Origin: Mycobacterium adipatum
GTDB taxonomy: Bacteria > Actinomycetota > Actinomycetes > Mycobacteriales > Mycobacteriaceae
DNA: 64,000 nt
Assembly (NCBI RefSeq): GCF_001644575.1
Contig: NZ_CP015596.1
Location: 3,596,001-3,660,000 of the forward strand
Direction of reading: 5' to 3'
This document shows, one piece after another, positions 56,601 through 64,000 of this stretch; within the stretch, counting starts at the first letter, position 1; each line of letters starts with the position of its first letter. Below the pieces are notes generated by a model. It was not told the origin of the DNA, did no database searches, and saw only the letters and a program-made list of their open reading frames with translations. A program made the translations under genes and the position numbers.

Positions 56601-59600
56601 CCGCCGCACCCCGAGCGGCAGCATCAGCGTGCCGGTGGTGTCGCTGTGCAGCACCGGGTGGGCGCCGACGGCCTGGAAGCAGGCGTCCAGGAGTGCCGGA
56701 TGGACCCCGTAGGCACCCTGTTGGGAGCGGATCGATCCGGGCAGCGCGACCTCGGCGAGCACCGAATCCGAGGCGCCGCCGGACGCCACCGGCCCGTCGG
56801 CGGCGGCGACATTGACCGCGACCAGGCCGGCGAACGCCGGGCCGTACTGCACGCCGCGCTGGTTGTACCAGCCGCGCATCTCGGCGCCGTCGACGCGCAC
56901 CGGGTGCGCCGCGAACACGGCGTCGATGTCGATGGCGGCGGGTGCGGTCTCGTCCGCACCGGCGCGCAGCGTGGCCGTGGCCCGCTTGACCTGTTCGCCC
57001 TGCAGGTAGGTCTCCACCGCGAAGTCGGCGGCGCCGGCCCCGGTGACGGTGGCGGCCGCGGAGACCTCGGTGCTCTCCTCCAGCAGCAGCAGCTGATCGA
57101 AGGTGATGTCGTGCACCTCGCCGGCGTCACCGAGCACGGTGCGCGCGGCGGCCAGTGCCATCTCCACGTACGCGGCGCCGGGCAGCGCCGCGACGTTGTG
57201 CACCTGATGGTCGCCCAGCCAGGGCTGGGTCTCGGTGCCGACGTCGGCCTGCCAGGCGTGGCGTTCGGGTTCTTCGGGCAACCGGACGTGGGCACCCAGC
57301 AGCGGGTGCACGGCGATGGTGGCACCGCCGGGGGCGAGTTCGTGCGGGTCGCGCACCAGCAGCAGTTCGCGGTGCGTCCAGGTCGGCAGCGGGGCGTCGA
57401 CCAGATTGCCGGACGGGTAGAGCACCGAGAAATCGATCCGGGCTCCGGCGTTGTGCAGGTCGGCGAGCACCCCGAGCAGGCCGTAGGGCAGCTCCTGTTC
57501 GCGTCGCACGCTGGCCAGCGCGGCGTGGCTGATGTCGAGGCTGCTCGCCGTCTGGTCGACGGCGTGGGTCAGCAGCGGGTGCGGGGACAGCTCGGTGAAC
57601 ACCCGGTAGCCGTCCTCCAGGGCGGCCTGCACGGCGGCGGCGAAGCGCACCGCGTGGCGCAGGTTGTCGACCCAGTAGTCGGCGTCCCAGTCAGCGATAT
57701 CGCGCGGGTCGTACAGCGTCGCCGAGTAGTAGTCGACGTTCGGCTCGGACGGATCCAGATCCGCCAGCGCGTCGGCCAGATCGTCGAGGATCGGGTCCAC
57801 CTGCGGCGAGTGCGAGGCCACGTCCACGGCCACCTCGCGCGCCATCACATCGCGGCTCTCCCAATCCGCCACCAACTCGCGGATCGACTCCTTGGCACCG
57901 CCGACGACGGTCGAGCGGGGGGACGCGACCACCGAAAGCACCACGTCGTTGATCCCGCGGGCGGCGAGCTCGGAGAGCACCTGCTGGGCGGGCAGTTCCA
58001 CCGAGGCCATGGCGCCGGAACCGGCGATGGTGGCCATCAGCTTGGAGCGCCGGCAGATCACCTTGACGCCGTCTTCGAGGCTGAGCACGCCGGACACCAC
58101 GGCCGCGGCGACCTCACCCATCGAGTGGCCGATCACCGCGCCGGGCAGCACGCCATAGGACTTCAGCGTGGCGGCCAGCGCCACCTGCATGGTGAAGACG
58201 GTCGGCTGCACCTTGTTGATGCCGGTCACGGTGACCGAGGAACGCAGCTCTTCGGTGACCGAGAAGCCGGACTCGGCGGCGATCAGCGGTTCGATCTCGG
58301 CGACGGCCGCCGCGAAGGCCGGTTCCGCGGCGAGCAGGCCGGCGCCCATGCCCGCCCATTGCGAGCCCTGACCGGAGAACACCATCACCGGGCCGCGATC
58401 GTCCTTGGCCACCGCGGCCTGATACGGCGTCTCGCCGTCGGCAACCTCACGCAGCGCCGCGATCAGGGACGCGTGGTCGTGGGCCAGCACCGTGGTGCGC
58501 ACCGGGCGGTGGGCGCGGCGCCGGGCCAGGGTGTAGGCGAGGTCGTGCAGGTTCAGGGTGTCGGTGCGTGCGGCGACCCAGTCCGCGAGCCGGCCAGCGG
58601 TGCTGCGCAGCCCCTCGGCCGAGGTCGACGACAGCGCGAAGATCTGCGGCCCCGCCGGCTCCGTGCCGTCGGCGGGTGCCACCGCCGGGGCTTCCTCCAG
58701 TACCGCATGCACATTGGTGCCGGACAGGCCGTAGGCCGAGACCGCGGCGCGGCGCGGCGTCTCGCCGACCGGCCATGGCGAGGCGGCCGTGGGCACGTAC
58801 AGGTCGGTCTTGATGTTGGCCAGCTCGTCGGGCAGCCGATTGAAGTGGATGTTCGGCGGCACCGTGGCATGCCGCAACGCGAGCACGCTCTTGATCAGCC
58901 CGATGGCACCCGAGGCGGACTGGGAGTGGCCGAAGTTGGTCTTGCACGACCCCAGTGCGACCGGGCCGCCACCGCCGTAGACCGCGGCCAGGCTGGAGTA
59001 CTCGATCGGGTCACCGACCGGGGTGCCGGTGCCGTGTGCCTCGACCATGCCGACGGTCTTCGCGTCGACCGCGCCGACCGCCAGCGCCTCTTGGTAGACG
59101 GCCACCTGGGCATCGCGCGACGGGGTGGCGATGTTGACGGTGTGGCCGTCCTGGTTGGCGGCGGTGCCGCGCACGACCGCGAGGATCCGGTCGCCGTCGC
59201 GCTCGGCGTCGGCGAGCCGTTTGAGCAGCAGGACACCGACCGCCTCGCCGGGGACGAAGCCGTCCGCGGCGGCGTCGAACGCGTGGCAGTGCCCGGTGGG
59301 CGAGAGCATCCCCTGCGCCGAGCCCGAGGACAGTTTGCGGGGCTCCAGCACGATGGTCACGCCACCGGCGAGCACCAGGTCGCTCTCCCCCTCGTGCAGG
59401 CTTCTGGCGCCCATGTGCAGTGCCAGCAGGCTCGACGAGCACGCCGAGTCCACCGAGGAGGCCGGGCCACGCAGACCGAGGTGATAGGAGATGCGCCCGG
59501 ACGCCAGGCTGAAGTTGTTACCGGTGAAGCCGTAGGGCCCCTCGATGGCATGGGCGTCGGCCGCGACCAGTTGGTAGTCGCCATGGGTCAAGCCCATGAA

Positions 59601-59972
59601 CACACCGGTGCGCGAACCCTCCAGGGATGCCGGATCCAGGCCGGCGTGTTCGATCGCCTCCCAGGCCGTCTCCAGCAGCAGCCGGTGCTGCGGGTCGACC
59701 GCGGTCGCCTCACGATCGCTGATGCCGAAGAAGTCGGCGTCGAAACCCGCTACATCGTCGAGGAAGGCTCCCCACTTGGACACCGAGCGGCCGGGCACGC
59801 CGGGCTCGGGGTCGTAGTACTCGTCGGCATCCCAGCGGCTCTCCGGGATCGTGGTGACGAGGTCCTGCCCGTCGAGCAGCGCCTGCCACATCTGGTCAGG
59901 TGAGTCGATTCCGCCAGGCAATCGGCACGCCATCCCGATGACGGCGACCGCTGTGACAGGTGTATCAACCAC
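53688..59972 (-). CDS. Mas-like highly reducing type I polyketide synthase
   Basis: This 2094-residue single-module synthase has domain order KS-AT-DH-ER-KR-ACP. KS has Cys178 ([12 protein letters not shown]) and His313 ([11 protein letters not shown]). AT has Ser617 ([12 protein letters not shown]) and the VASH motif, which favours methylmalonyl-CoA. DH has His922 ([13 protein letters not shown]). ER has the NADPH loop near 1555 ([16 protein letters not shown]), KR has [12 protein letters not shown] near 1757, and ACP carries Ser2048 ([11 protein letters not shown]). Size and order are those of mycocerosic acid synthase and Pks2, which iterate to make methyl-branched acids. There is no thioesterase, as expected when a PapA offloads the chain. 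GTG 59972 follows GGAAGAGG; a frame open to 60080 is not needed. Confidence 0.95.
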   Translation of the reverse strand: MVDTPVTAVAVIGMACRLPGGIDSPDQMWQALLDGQDLVTTIPESRWDADEYYDPEPGVPGRSVSKWGAFLDDVAGFDADFFGISDREATAVDPQHRLLLETAWEAIEHAGLDPASLEGSRTGVFMGLTHGDYQLVAADAHAIEGPYGFTGNNFSLASGRISYHLGLRGPASSVDSACSSSLLALHMGARSLHEGESDLVLAGGVTIVLEPRKLSSGSAQGMLSPTGHCHAFDAAADGFVPGEAVGVLLLKRLADAERDGDRILAVVRGTAANQDGHTVNIATPSRDAQVAVYQEALAVGAVDAKTVGMVEAHGTGTPVGDPIEYSSLAAVYGGGGPVALGSCKTNFGHSQSASGAIGLIKSVLALRHATVPPNIHFNRLPDELANIKTDLYVPTAASPWPVGETPRRAAVSAYGLSGTNVHAVLEEAPAVAPADGTEPAGPQIFALSSTSAEGLRSTAGRLADWVAARTDTLNLHDLAYTLARRRAHRPVRTTVLAHDHASLIAALREVADGETPYQAAVAKDDRGPVMVFSGQGSQWAGMGAGLLAAEPAFAAAVAEIEPLIAAESGFSVTEELRSSVTVTGINKVQPTVFTMQVALAATLKSYGVLPGAVIGHSMGEVAAAVVSGVLSLEDGVKVICRRSKLMATIAGSGAMASVELPAQQVLSELAARGINDVVLSVVASPRSTVVGGAKESIRELVADWESRDVMAREVAVDVASHSPQVDPILDDLADALADLDPSEPNVDYYSATLYDPRDIADWDADYWVDNLRHAVRFAAAVQAALEDGYRVFTELSPHPLLTHAVDQTASSLDISHAALASVRREQELPYGLLGVLADLHNAGARIDFSVLYPSGNLVDAPLPTWTHRELLLVRDPHELAPGGATIAVHPLLGAHVRLPEEPERHAWQADVGTETQPWLGDHQVHNVAALPGAAYVEMALAAARTVLGDAGEVHDITFDQLLLLEESTEVSAAATVTGAGAADFAVETYLQGEQVKRATATLRAGADETAPAAIDIDAVFAAHPVRVDGAEMRGWYNQRGVQYGPAFAGLVAVNVAAADGPVASGGASDSVLAEVALPGSIRSQQGAYGVHPALLDACFQAVGAHPVLHSDTTGTLMLPLGVRRLRAYGSTRNAHYCYARIVSVSAAAVEVDLDLLDENGTVLLAVGGLRVGTGVSDSGQRDRTFSDRLLAIEWRPQDLPEVDYHDAGRWLLISTSDAADLLATKLADALKSHDVDVTTMVWPQHSDHDAHAARLREQLAAQQFGDVLVVTPPRHGVTDEQSGVRGGDNVRHLVKIVRELPETPGEAPRLHVLTRNAQTVLAEDSANLDEAGLRGLVRVIGTEFPQLRTTQVDVDDYTDAAQIAAQLVSGTDEDETAWRGSKWYVARLVPGPLRPEERRTTVVNPAREGMRLQIRTPGDIQSLELAAFERIAPGPGQIEVSVTASNLNFADVLVAFGKYPSFEGRMPKLGADFAGVVTAVGPGVTGHKVGDRVGGISADGAWATFVTCDANLAVTLPPGLPTNRAAAVPSAHATAWYSLHDLARISAGDKVLIHSATGGVGQAAIAIARAAGAEIYATAGSEARRELLRGMGIEHVYDSRSTAFADEIRRDTDGYGVDIVLNSLTGAAQKAGLELLSFGGRFVEIGKRDIYGDTRMGLFPFRRNLSFYAVDLALLSLTDSDTLRRLLEVCYQQIADGVLPLPETTHYPLEDGATAIRVMGAAEHTGKLVLDIPHGGQISAVVPPEEAQAVRGDGAYVVTGGLGGLGLFLAEKLAGAGAGRIILNGRSAPSGAAKEVVERIRRTGTEVEVELGDIAEPDTADRLVVAACATGLPLRGVLHGAAVIEDAAIPNITDELVERDWAPKVYGALNLHQATAKQSLDWFCVFSSAAALVGSPGQGAYAAANSWLDAFTHWRRSQGLPSTSIAWGPWAEIGAGAALAESSEAAIAPEEGAFAFETLLRHDRAYSGYAPVVGTPWLAAFAQTSKFAEAFQSTGQRNTGSAFLAELHELPRDEWPARMRRMIAEQISMILRRSVDPDRPLAEYGLDSLGTLEVRTRIEAETGIRIGSTDISTIRALADRLCDVLAPDEVSVPS

Positions 59973-60745
59973 GTAGTTCAAACCTCTTCCAGGCGGGGTA
60001 CTGCCAGACCGAGTGAGCCGGGCGGCGGCGTGCGGACTACCGTGGGCGCCTTTGCGGGCGGGCCCCGTTTTCCTTTCCACACCGTGCCGGGACTCGTCCG
60101 TGAGTCGGTAGCGTAGTCGTCTCCGTTGACGATGGCGTTAAAAACTGAGCAAATCCACTGAGGACTCTACAGCTTCAAGTGCCGCGACGCGCAGGCTACA
60201 CCAGCTACATCCTCGACATCCAGCAACTTTCCGATAGTGCCGCAACCTGCGGATCCATTGTCTTATTGACGTTTAAGTAAATGTGATGCGGCTCACCTTG
60301 TCAAGTCTGGTATTAGCCAGCACTCAGAACAGCAAACAAGTTCGGCAAACTTATCAACCGGTCCGGCGGCGACCGGTACGGCCTCTCCCTTCCCGGGTCA
60401 CGCCGCCGTTTCAGGAAGCGTCATGCCAGCTAGCACTGTAAACAGCTGTCACAACTACCCCACAGTAGGTTGCCCCGGAGTGATTGTGAGCGTTTCAGAC
60501 AACTCCGCCGCCCGCCGGTACCCACCGATTGGCAATCGATAGACGTGTAACGGAAACCGCACGCCGCGGTACGGCCGCCATTGTTCCCGGGGCCGGCCCG
60601 AGTTCGGCTCGACAGGCACATCCACAGCATTGCCACAGCCAACGATCCGGGCCCCTAGCAATATGGTGCGACCGGCGGTATCACCTGCATATTTGCGGGG
60701 GCAAGCAAAACTTCGGGCAACCGAAATCGGCCTCCGGAAGCGGGT
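59973..60745. other. 773-nt non-coding region with AT-rich core upstream of the Pks operon
   Basis: No supported gene is present. GC content, counted by eye, falls to about 46% over 60241-60360 against ~68% around it. The minus strand has a good sigma70-type promoter here (listed separately), giving a leader of nearly 300 nt before the Pks GTG. The right half (60400-60745) is again GC-rich, holds the lipL 3' flank, and shows no clear terminator. The low GC would suit binding by a nucleoid protein such as Lsr2. Confidence 0.5.
60276..60304 (-). promoter_or_regulatory. Promoter candidate for the Pks operon
   Basis: On the minus strand a perfect TTGACA -35 (complement 60299-60304) is followed after 17 nt by TTTACT (complement 60276-60281). 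A perfect -35 is rare in this GC-rich genome. Transcription would start about 297 nt ahead of the Pks start codon. Confidence 0.45.
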
Positions 60746-62065
60746 TCAGACGGCGGCCGCGGAGGGCCCGGCGAAGCCCGTTCCCAACCGCGGAACGGCC
60801 TGGAAACCGCGGTCGCGCGCCCGCGCCGCACCGCGCCGGATCAGCGCCGCCGTCGCCACGAACCCGGCCTGATCGGCCAGCACGAGCGGTGTGAGCAGCC
60901 GGTTGTGCACGTAGCCGAACGCCAGTCCGGTGGCCGGGTCCGCCCAGCCCAGCGAGCCACCGAGACCGACATGCCCGAAGCCCGGCAGAACGCCCGGGAA
61001 GGGCAGCGAGTGATAACCCAGGTGGAACGCCATCGGCAGCACGAGGGAGCCGTCCGGGTGCAGACTGCGCGGCCCGCTCAGGCCGGCCACCAGATCGCGG
61101 GACAGGAATCGGGTGCCGTCGAGGTCGCCCCCGTTGGCGATCGCGCCGTACATCCGGGCCAGCGCACGCGCGGTGGCCACCCCGTTGGCCGACGCCATCT
61201 CGCTGTCCAGCAGGGGCGTGTCCCCCTGCACCATCGATTTCATCCCGGGGAAGTACAGCGCCCCGAGCCCGCCGGACAGCGGCAGCGCGGCCAGGTGCGG
61301 GGCCACCGCGTTGAAGAGCGGGTTCTGCAGGTGGCGCTGCGGCCCGATGATCTGCGCCGGCTGGGTGGGGGTGGCCGCCGGCGGTCGGCCCAGGTGCACG
61401 CCGTCGACGCCCAGCGGCGCCGCCAGCTCCCTGCGGAACAGCTCGCGCATCCCGAGTCCGGTGACCGAGCGGGCCAGCCCGGAGACCAGCCAGCCGTAGG
61501 TCACCGCGTGATAGGCGGGGCGTCCGCGCAGCAGCCCGGCGGGTGCCGCGGCGATGCGTTCCTCCATCTTGACGTGGTCGAGCAGATCCGTGCGGCTGAC
61601 ACCGTTGAGTTGGGACAGCCCGGCCCGATGGCGCAGCACGTCGCGAACCGTGATCCCGGCCTTACCGTTGGCGCCGAACTCCGGCCAGTACTCGGCCATC
61701 GGTGCGTCGTAGTCGATGAGCCCACGGTCGACCAGCCGATGGATGACGGTCGAGGCCATACCCTTGGTCGCGGAGAACACCATCGCCCCGGTGTCGGCGT
61801 TCCAGCGCTGCCGACCGGCCCGGTCGGCCCATCCGGTCCAGACGTCGACGACCGGCACCCCGTCCAGGTACACCGACAGGGCGCCGCCACCCAACCGCCG
61901 GTGCCCGAACAGCCTGGCGAACGCCGCCACCGCGCACGCGAAGCTGGGGTCTGCCGCGCCCTGGACTCCGAGCGGCAACGGGGCTGCATCGGAGATGTCC
62001 GCGCTATTGCCGATCACGGTGGGCGCCGCGCTGCGCTCACCATCTATTGCGTAGGTCACAGTCAA
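60746..62065 (-). CDS. lipL: Beta-lactamase-fold esterase LipL
   Basis: This is a 439-residue serine hydrolase of the class C beta-lactamase/esterase family. The SxxK catalytic pair is Ser98-Lys101 in VFSATKGMASTVIHRL. The Tyr motif region is AVTYGWLVSGLARSV, and PGFGHVGLGGSLGWADPATGLAFGYVHN is the late HxG-type block. No signal peptide is apparent. Its place after meaB and mutB matches Rv1497 (lipL), an esterase reported as cell-surface associated. The natural ester is unknown. Confidence 0.85.
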   Translation of the reverse strand: MTVTYAIDGERSAAPTVIGNSADISDAAPLPLGVQGAADPSFACAVAAFARLFGHRRLGGGALSVYLDGVPVVDVWTGWADRAGRQRWNADTGAMVFSATKGMASTVIHRLVDRGLIDYDAPMAEYWPEFGANGKAGITVRDVLRHRAGLSQLNGVSRTDLLDHVKMEERIAAAPAGLLRGRPAYHAVTYGWLVSGLARSVTGLGMRELFRRELAAPLGVDGVHLGRPPAATPTQPAQIIGPQRHLQNPLFNAVAPHLAALPLSGGLGALYFPGMKSMVQGDTPLLDSEMASANGVATARALARMYGAIANGGDLDGTRFLSRDLVAGLSGPRSLHPDGSLVLPMAFHLGYHSLPFPGVLPGFGHVGLGGSLGWADPATGLAFGYVHNRLLTPLVLADQAGFVATAALIRRGAARARDRGFQAVPRLGTGFAGPSAAAV

Positions 62066-62155
62066 TCCAATTTACCTCGCGGTTTGGCTAACTAGCGAGG
62101 GGCGTTACCTATCCGTAAGACCTGGGCGGTTCCCGAAACGGTAACCAGGCTCAGC

Positions 62156-63133
62156 TCATCGGTCGGCGGCCTCGAGGATCCGCTGGGCCGCCAGTGCCGG
62201 CGTCAGTTCCCCGGCGCGGACCTGCCGTTCCAGCTCGGTACGGATCTGTTTGACCTCGGGATTGCCGAGCACCCGGTCCAGCACGGTGTCGCGGACCATC
62301 GCCCACATCCAGTTCACCTGCTGCCTGCGGCGGCGCCCGTCGAACTCACCGGCATCGGTCAACACCTTACGATGCTTCTCGACGGTCTCCCACAGCTGCG
62401 CCAAACCGTCTCCGGTCAGCGCGCTCATGGTGAGAACCGGTGGCCGCCAAAGTGTTTCGCGCGGATAAATGAGACGCAGCGCACCGGTCAGTTCGCGCGC
62501 GGCGGCGTGCGCCTCGACGGCGTGCTCGCCGTCGGCCTTGTTGACCACCACCACATCGGCGAGTTCGAGCACACCCTTCTTGATGCCCTGCAACTGATCG
62601 CCGGTGCGGGCCAGGGTCAGGAAGACGAACGTGTCCACCATGTCGGAGACGGTCACCTCGGACTGCCCCACCCCCACCGTCTCGACGAGGATGACATCGA
62701 AGCCGGCCGCCTCCAGCAGCACGATCGTCTCGCGGGTGGCACGGGCCACCCCGCCGAGGGTGCCCGAGGTCGGCGACGGCCGGATATAGGCATCCGGGTG
62801 CACGGCCAGCTTCGCCATCCGGGTCTTGTCCCCGAGGATCGACCCGCCGGTGCGGGTCGAGGACGGGTCGACGGCCAGGACGGCGACCCGGTGCCCCGCC
62901 TCGATCAGGTGCATACCGAGCGCCTCGATGGTGGTCGACTTGCCGACACCGGGCACGCCGGTGATGCCCACATGGATGGCACCGCCCGCGTCCGGCATGA
63001 GCTCCAGCAGCAGTTCCTGGGCCTTCTGCCGGTGATCGGGGCGCGTCGACTCGATGAGGGTGATGGCGCGCGCCAGACCCGAGCGGTCACCGCCGCGGAC
63101 TGCCGTCGCCAACTCGGCGACCGTGGGGCTCAT
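62156..63133 (-). CDS. meaB: Methylmalonyl-CoA mutase chaperone GTPase MeaB
   Basis: This is a 325-residue G3E GTPase. Walker A GVPGVGKST is at residues ~59-67. VLAVDPSSTRTGGSILGDKTRM, ETVGVGQSEV and VVVNKADGEH are switch and guanine-specificity elements. It protects and reactivates the B12-dependent mutase by gating cobalamin loading. The ATG lies immediately after the mutB stop. Older annotations call it ArgK, a transport ATPase; the MeaB assignment is better supported by the mutB pairing. Confidence 0.95.
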   Translation of the reverse strand: MSPTVAELATAVRGGDRSGLARAITLIESTRPDHRQKAQELLLELMPDAGGAIHVGITGVPGVGKSTTIEALGMHLIEAGHRVAVLAVDPSSTRTGGSILGDKTRMAKLAVHPDAYIRPSPTSGTLGGVARATRETIVLLEAAGFDVILVETVGVGQSEVTVSDMVDTFVFLTLARTGDQLQGIKKGVLELADVVVVNKADGEHAVEAHAAARELTGALRLIYPRETLWRPPVLTMSALTGDGLAQLWETVEKHRKVLTDAGEFDGRRRRQQVNWMWAMVRDTVLDRVLGNPEVKQIRTELERQVRAGELTPALAAQRILEAADR

Positions 63134-64000
63134 CTAGCTCAGGGTGTATCCGAGTCGTTCGGCGAGCTTGTGCAGCAGGCCGATGGCGGCATCGGCGATC
63201 ACGGTGCCCGGCGGGAAGATCGCCGTCGCCCCGGCGGCGTAGAGCTCGTCGAAGTCACCCGGCGGGATGACCCCACCGACGACGACCATGATGTCGGGGC
63301 GACCCACCTCGGCGAGCGCATCGCGCAGCGCGGGCACCAGGGTCAGGTGCCCGGCGGCCAGGCTGGAGACACCCACGACATGTACGTCGTTGTCGGCGGC
63401 CTGGCGGGCCACCTCGTCCGGGGTGGAGAACAGCGAGCCGACGTCCACGTCGAAGCCGATGTCGGCGAATGCCGTCGCGATGACCTTCTGGCCGCGGTCG
63501 TGCCCGTCCTGGCCCATCTTGGCGACCAGGATCCGTGGCCGACGGCCGTCGGCCTCGGCGAACTTCTCGACCAGCTCCGTTGCGGTGGTCACGTTCCCAG
63601 CCTTTCCGACCTCGTCGCGGTACACCCCGGCGATGGTGCGGATCTCGGCCTGGTGCCGGCCGTAGACCTTCTCCAGAGCATCGGAGATCTCGCCGAGGGT
63701 GGCCATGTGGCGGGCAGCGTCGATGGCCAGCGCCAGCAGATTGTTACCCAGCCCGTCCTCGCCGGCGGGTCCGGAAGCCTGTGCGGCACGGGTCAATTCG
63801 GCCAAAGCCGCCTGGGTGGCCGCCTCGTCGCGCTCGGCGCGCAGACGTTCCAGCTTGGCCAGCTGCTCGGCACGGACCCGACTGTTCTCGACCTTGAGGA
63901 CCTCGATCTCCTGGTCCTCGGCCACCTGATATTTGTTGACGCCGATCAGCGGCTGGGCACCGGAATCGATGCGCGCCTGCGTCCGGGCAGCGGCCTCTTC
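63134..64000 (-). CDS. mutB: Methylmalonyl-CoA mutase large subunit MutB, C-terminal part
   Basis: The gene runs off the right edge; about 288 C-terminal residues are present, reading in frame from EEAAARTQARIDSGAQPLIGVNKYQV. The cobalamin-binding domain is visible as KMGQDGHDRGQKVIATAF, with the DxHxxG motif whose His ligates cobalt. VDVGSLFSTPDEVARQAADNDVHVVGVSSLAAGH follows, then VVVGGVIPPGDFDEL. It interconverts succinyl-CoA and R-methylmalonyl-CoA. It is coupled to meaB with no intergenic base and lies near a Pks predicted to use methylmalonyl-CoA. Confidence 0.95.
   Translation of the reverse strand, partial: EEAAARTQARIDSGAQPLIGVNKYQVAEDQEIEVLKVENSRVRAEQLAKLERLRAERDEAATQAALAELTRAAQASGPAGEDGLGNNLLALAIDAARHMATLGEISDALEKVYGRHQAEIRTIAGVYRDEVGKAGNVTTATELVEKFAEADGRRPRILVAKMGQDGHDRGQKVIATAFADIGFDVDVGSLFSTPDEVARQAADNDVHVVGVSSLAAGHLTLVPALRDALAEVGRPDIMVVVGGVIPPGDFDELYAAGATAIFPPGTVIADAAIGLLHKLAERLGYTLS

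Noticed and set aside
56568..59903. 1111-codon open frame antisense to the Pks gene
   Set aside because: It mirrors a high-GC coding gene in the opposite frame, gives Gly/Arg/His-rich sequence with no domains, and lacks promoter or ribosome-binding signals.
46210..59972. Assignment of the operon to trehalose polyphleate or sulfolipid synthesis
   Set aside because: A Pks, a PapA3-like protein and a FAAL are shared, but no MmpL, no second PapA and no TPP-type esterase are present. The three WS/DGAT-like genes have no place in those pathways as I know them.

Overview
The window is about 68% GC, shows the gene order of the Mycobacterium tuberculosis Rv1493-Rv1593c interval, and carries mycobacterial lipid-metabolism genes (MmpL, FAAL-type FadD, PapA, Mas-like Pks). 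It therefore comes from a mycobacterium, most likely a Mycolicibacterium-type fast grower. Names of M. tuberculosis counterparts are given from memory of protein sequence and gene order, not from a search.

Region 1 (1-9034) is biotin synthesis and its surroundings. It starts with the tail of a NUDIX-type regulator and a LIP-family lipase, followed by a TupA-like ATP-grasp protein. Next come the bioB/auxiliary protein/DUF2567 operon and the divergent TetR regulator bioQ. A bioF-bioD-RNA-ligase-like operon and bioA complete the region. An identical 13-bp palindrome lies before bioB/bioQ and before bioF.

Region 2 (9127-18722) couples an OafA-type acyltransferase with an SGNH-like tail to glgX-treY-treZ, the alpha-glucan-to-trehalose route, and ends with convergent ilvA. 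Region 3 (18826-34465) holds a small membrane protein, a glycosyltransferase-like gene, dnaE1 and a DrrABC-type exporter. It continues with a surface-sugar group (GT2, UDP-glucose dehydrogenase-like, GT4, FkbM methyltransferase) and a large MmpL transporter.

Region 4 (34477-42949) is housekeeping: rarD, an RluD-family pseudouridine synthase, lspA, ansA, dinB, an S4 protein, and ileS behind a translational T-box riboswitch with an ATC specifier.

Region 5 (42956-59972) is the most accessory-looking part. A half-sized condensation-domain-like gene diverges from a small HTH regulator, with a different palindrome in front of each promoter. A 7-TM protein and a GT1 glycosyltransferase follow. A six-gene operon then runs on the minus strand: Mas-like Pks, PapA3-like acyltransferase, two condensation/WS-DGAT-like proteins, a FAAL and a third such protein. 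I read it as an acylated (glyco)lipid pathway whose product I cannot name.

Region 6 (59973-64000) is a 773-bp non-coding stretch with an AT-rich core, then lipL, meaB and the 3' part of mutB. Methylmalonyl-CoA mutase and its chaperone are plausible suppliers of methylmalonyl-CoA to the adjacent Mas-like synthase.

Many genes here have a TANNNT -10 hexamer 6-8 nt before the start codon and no Shine-Dalgarno sequence, the pattern of leaderless mycobacterial mRNAs. I used this to choose several starts. I saw no rRNA, tRNA, CRISPR array, insertion sequence or prophage.
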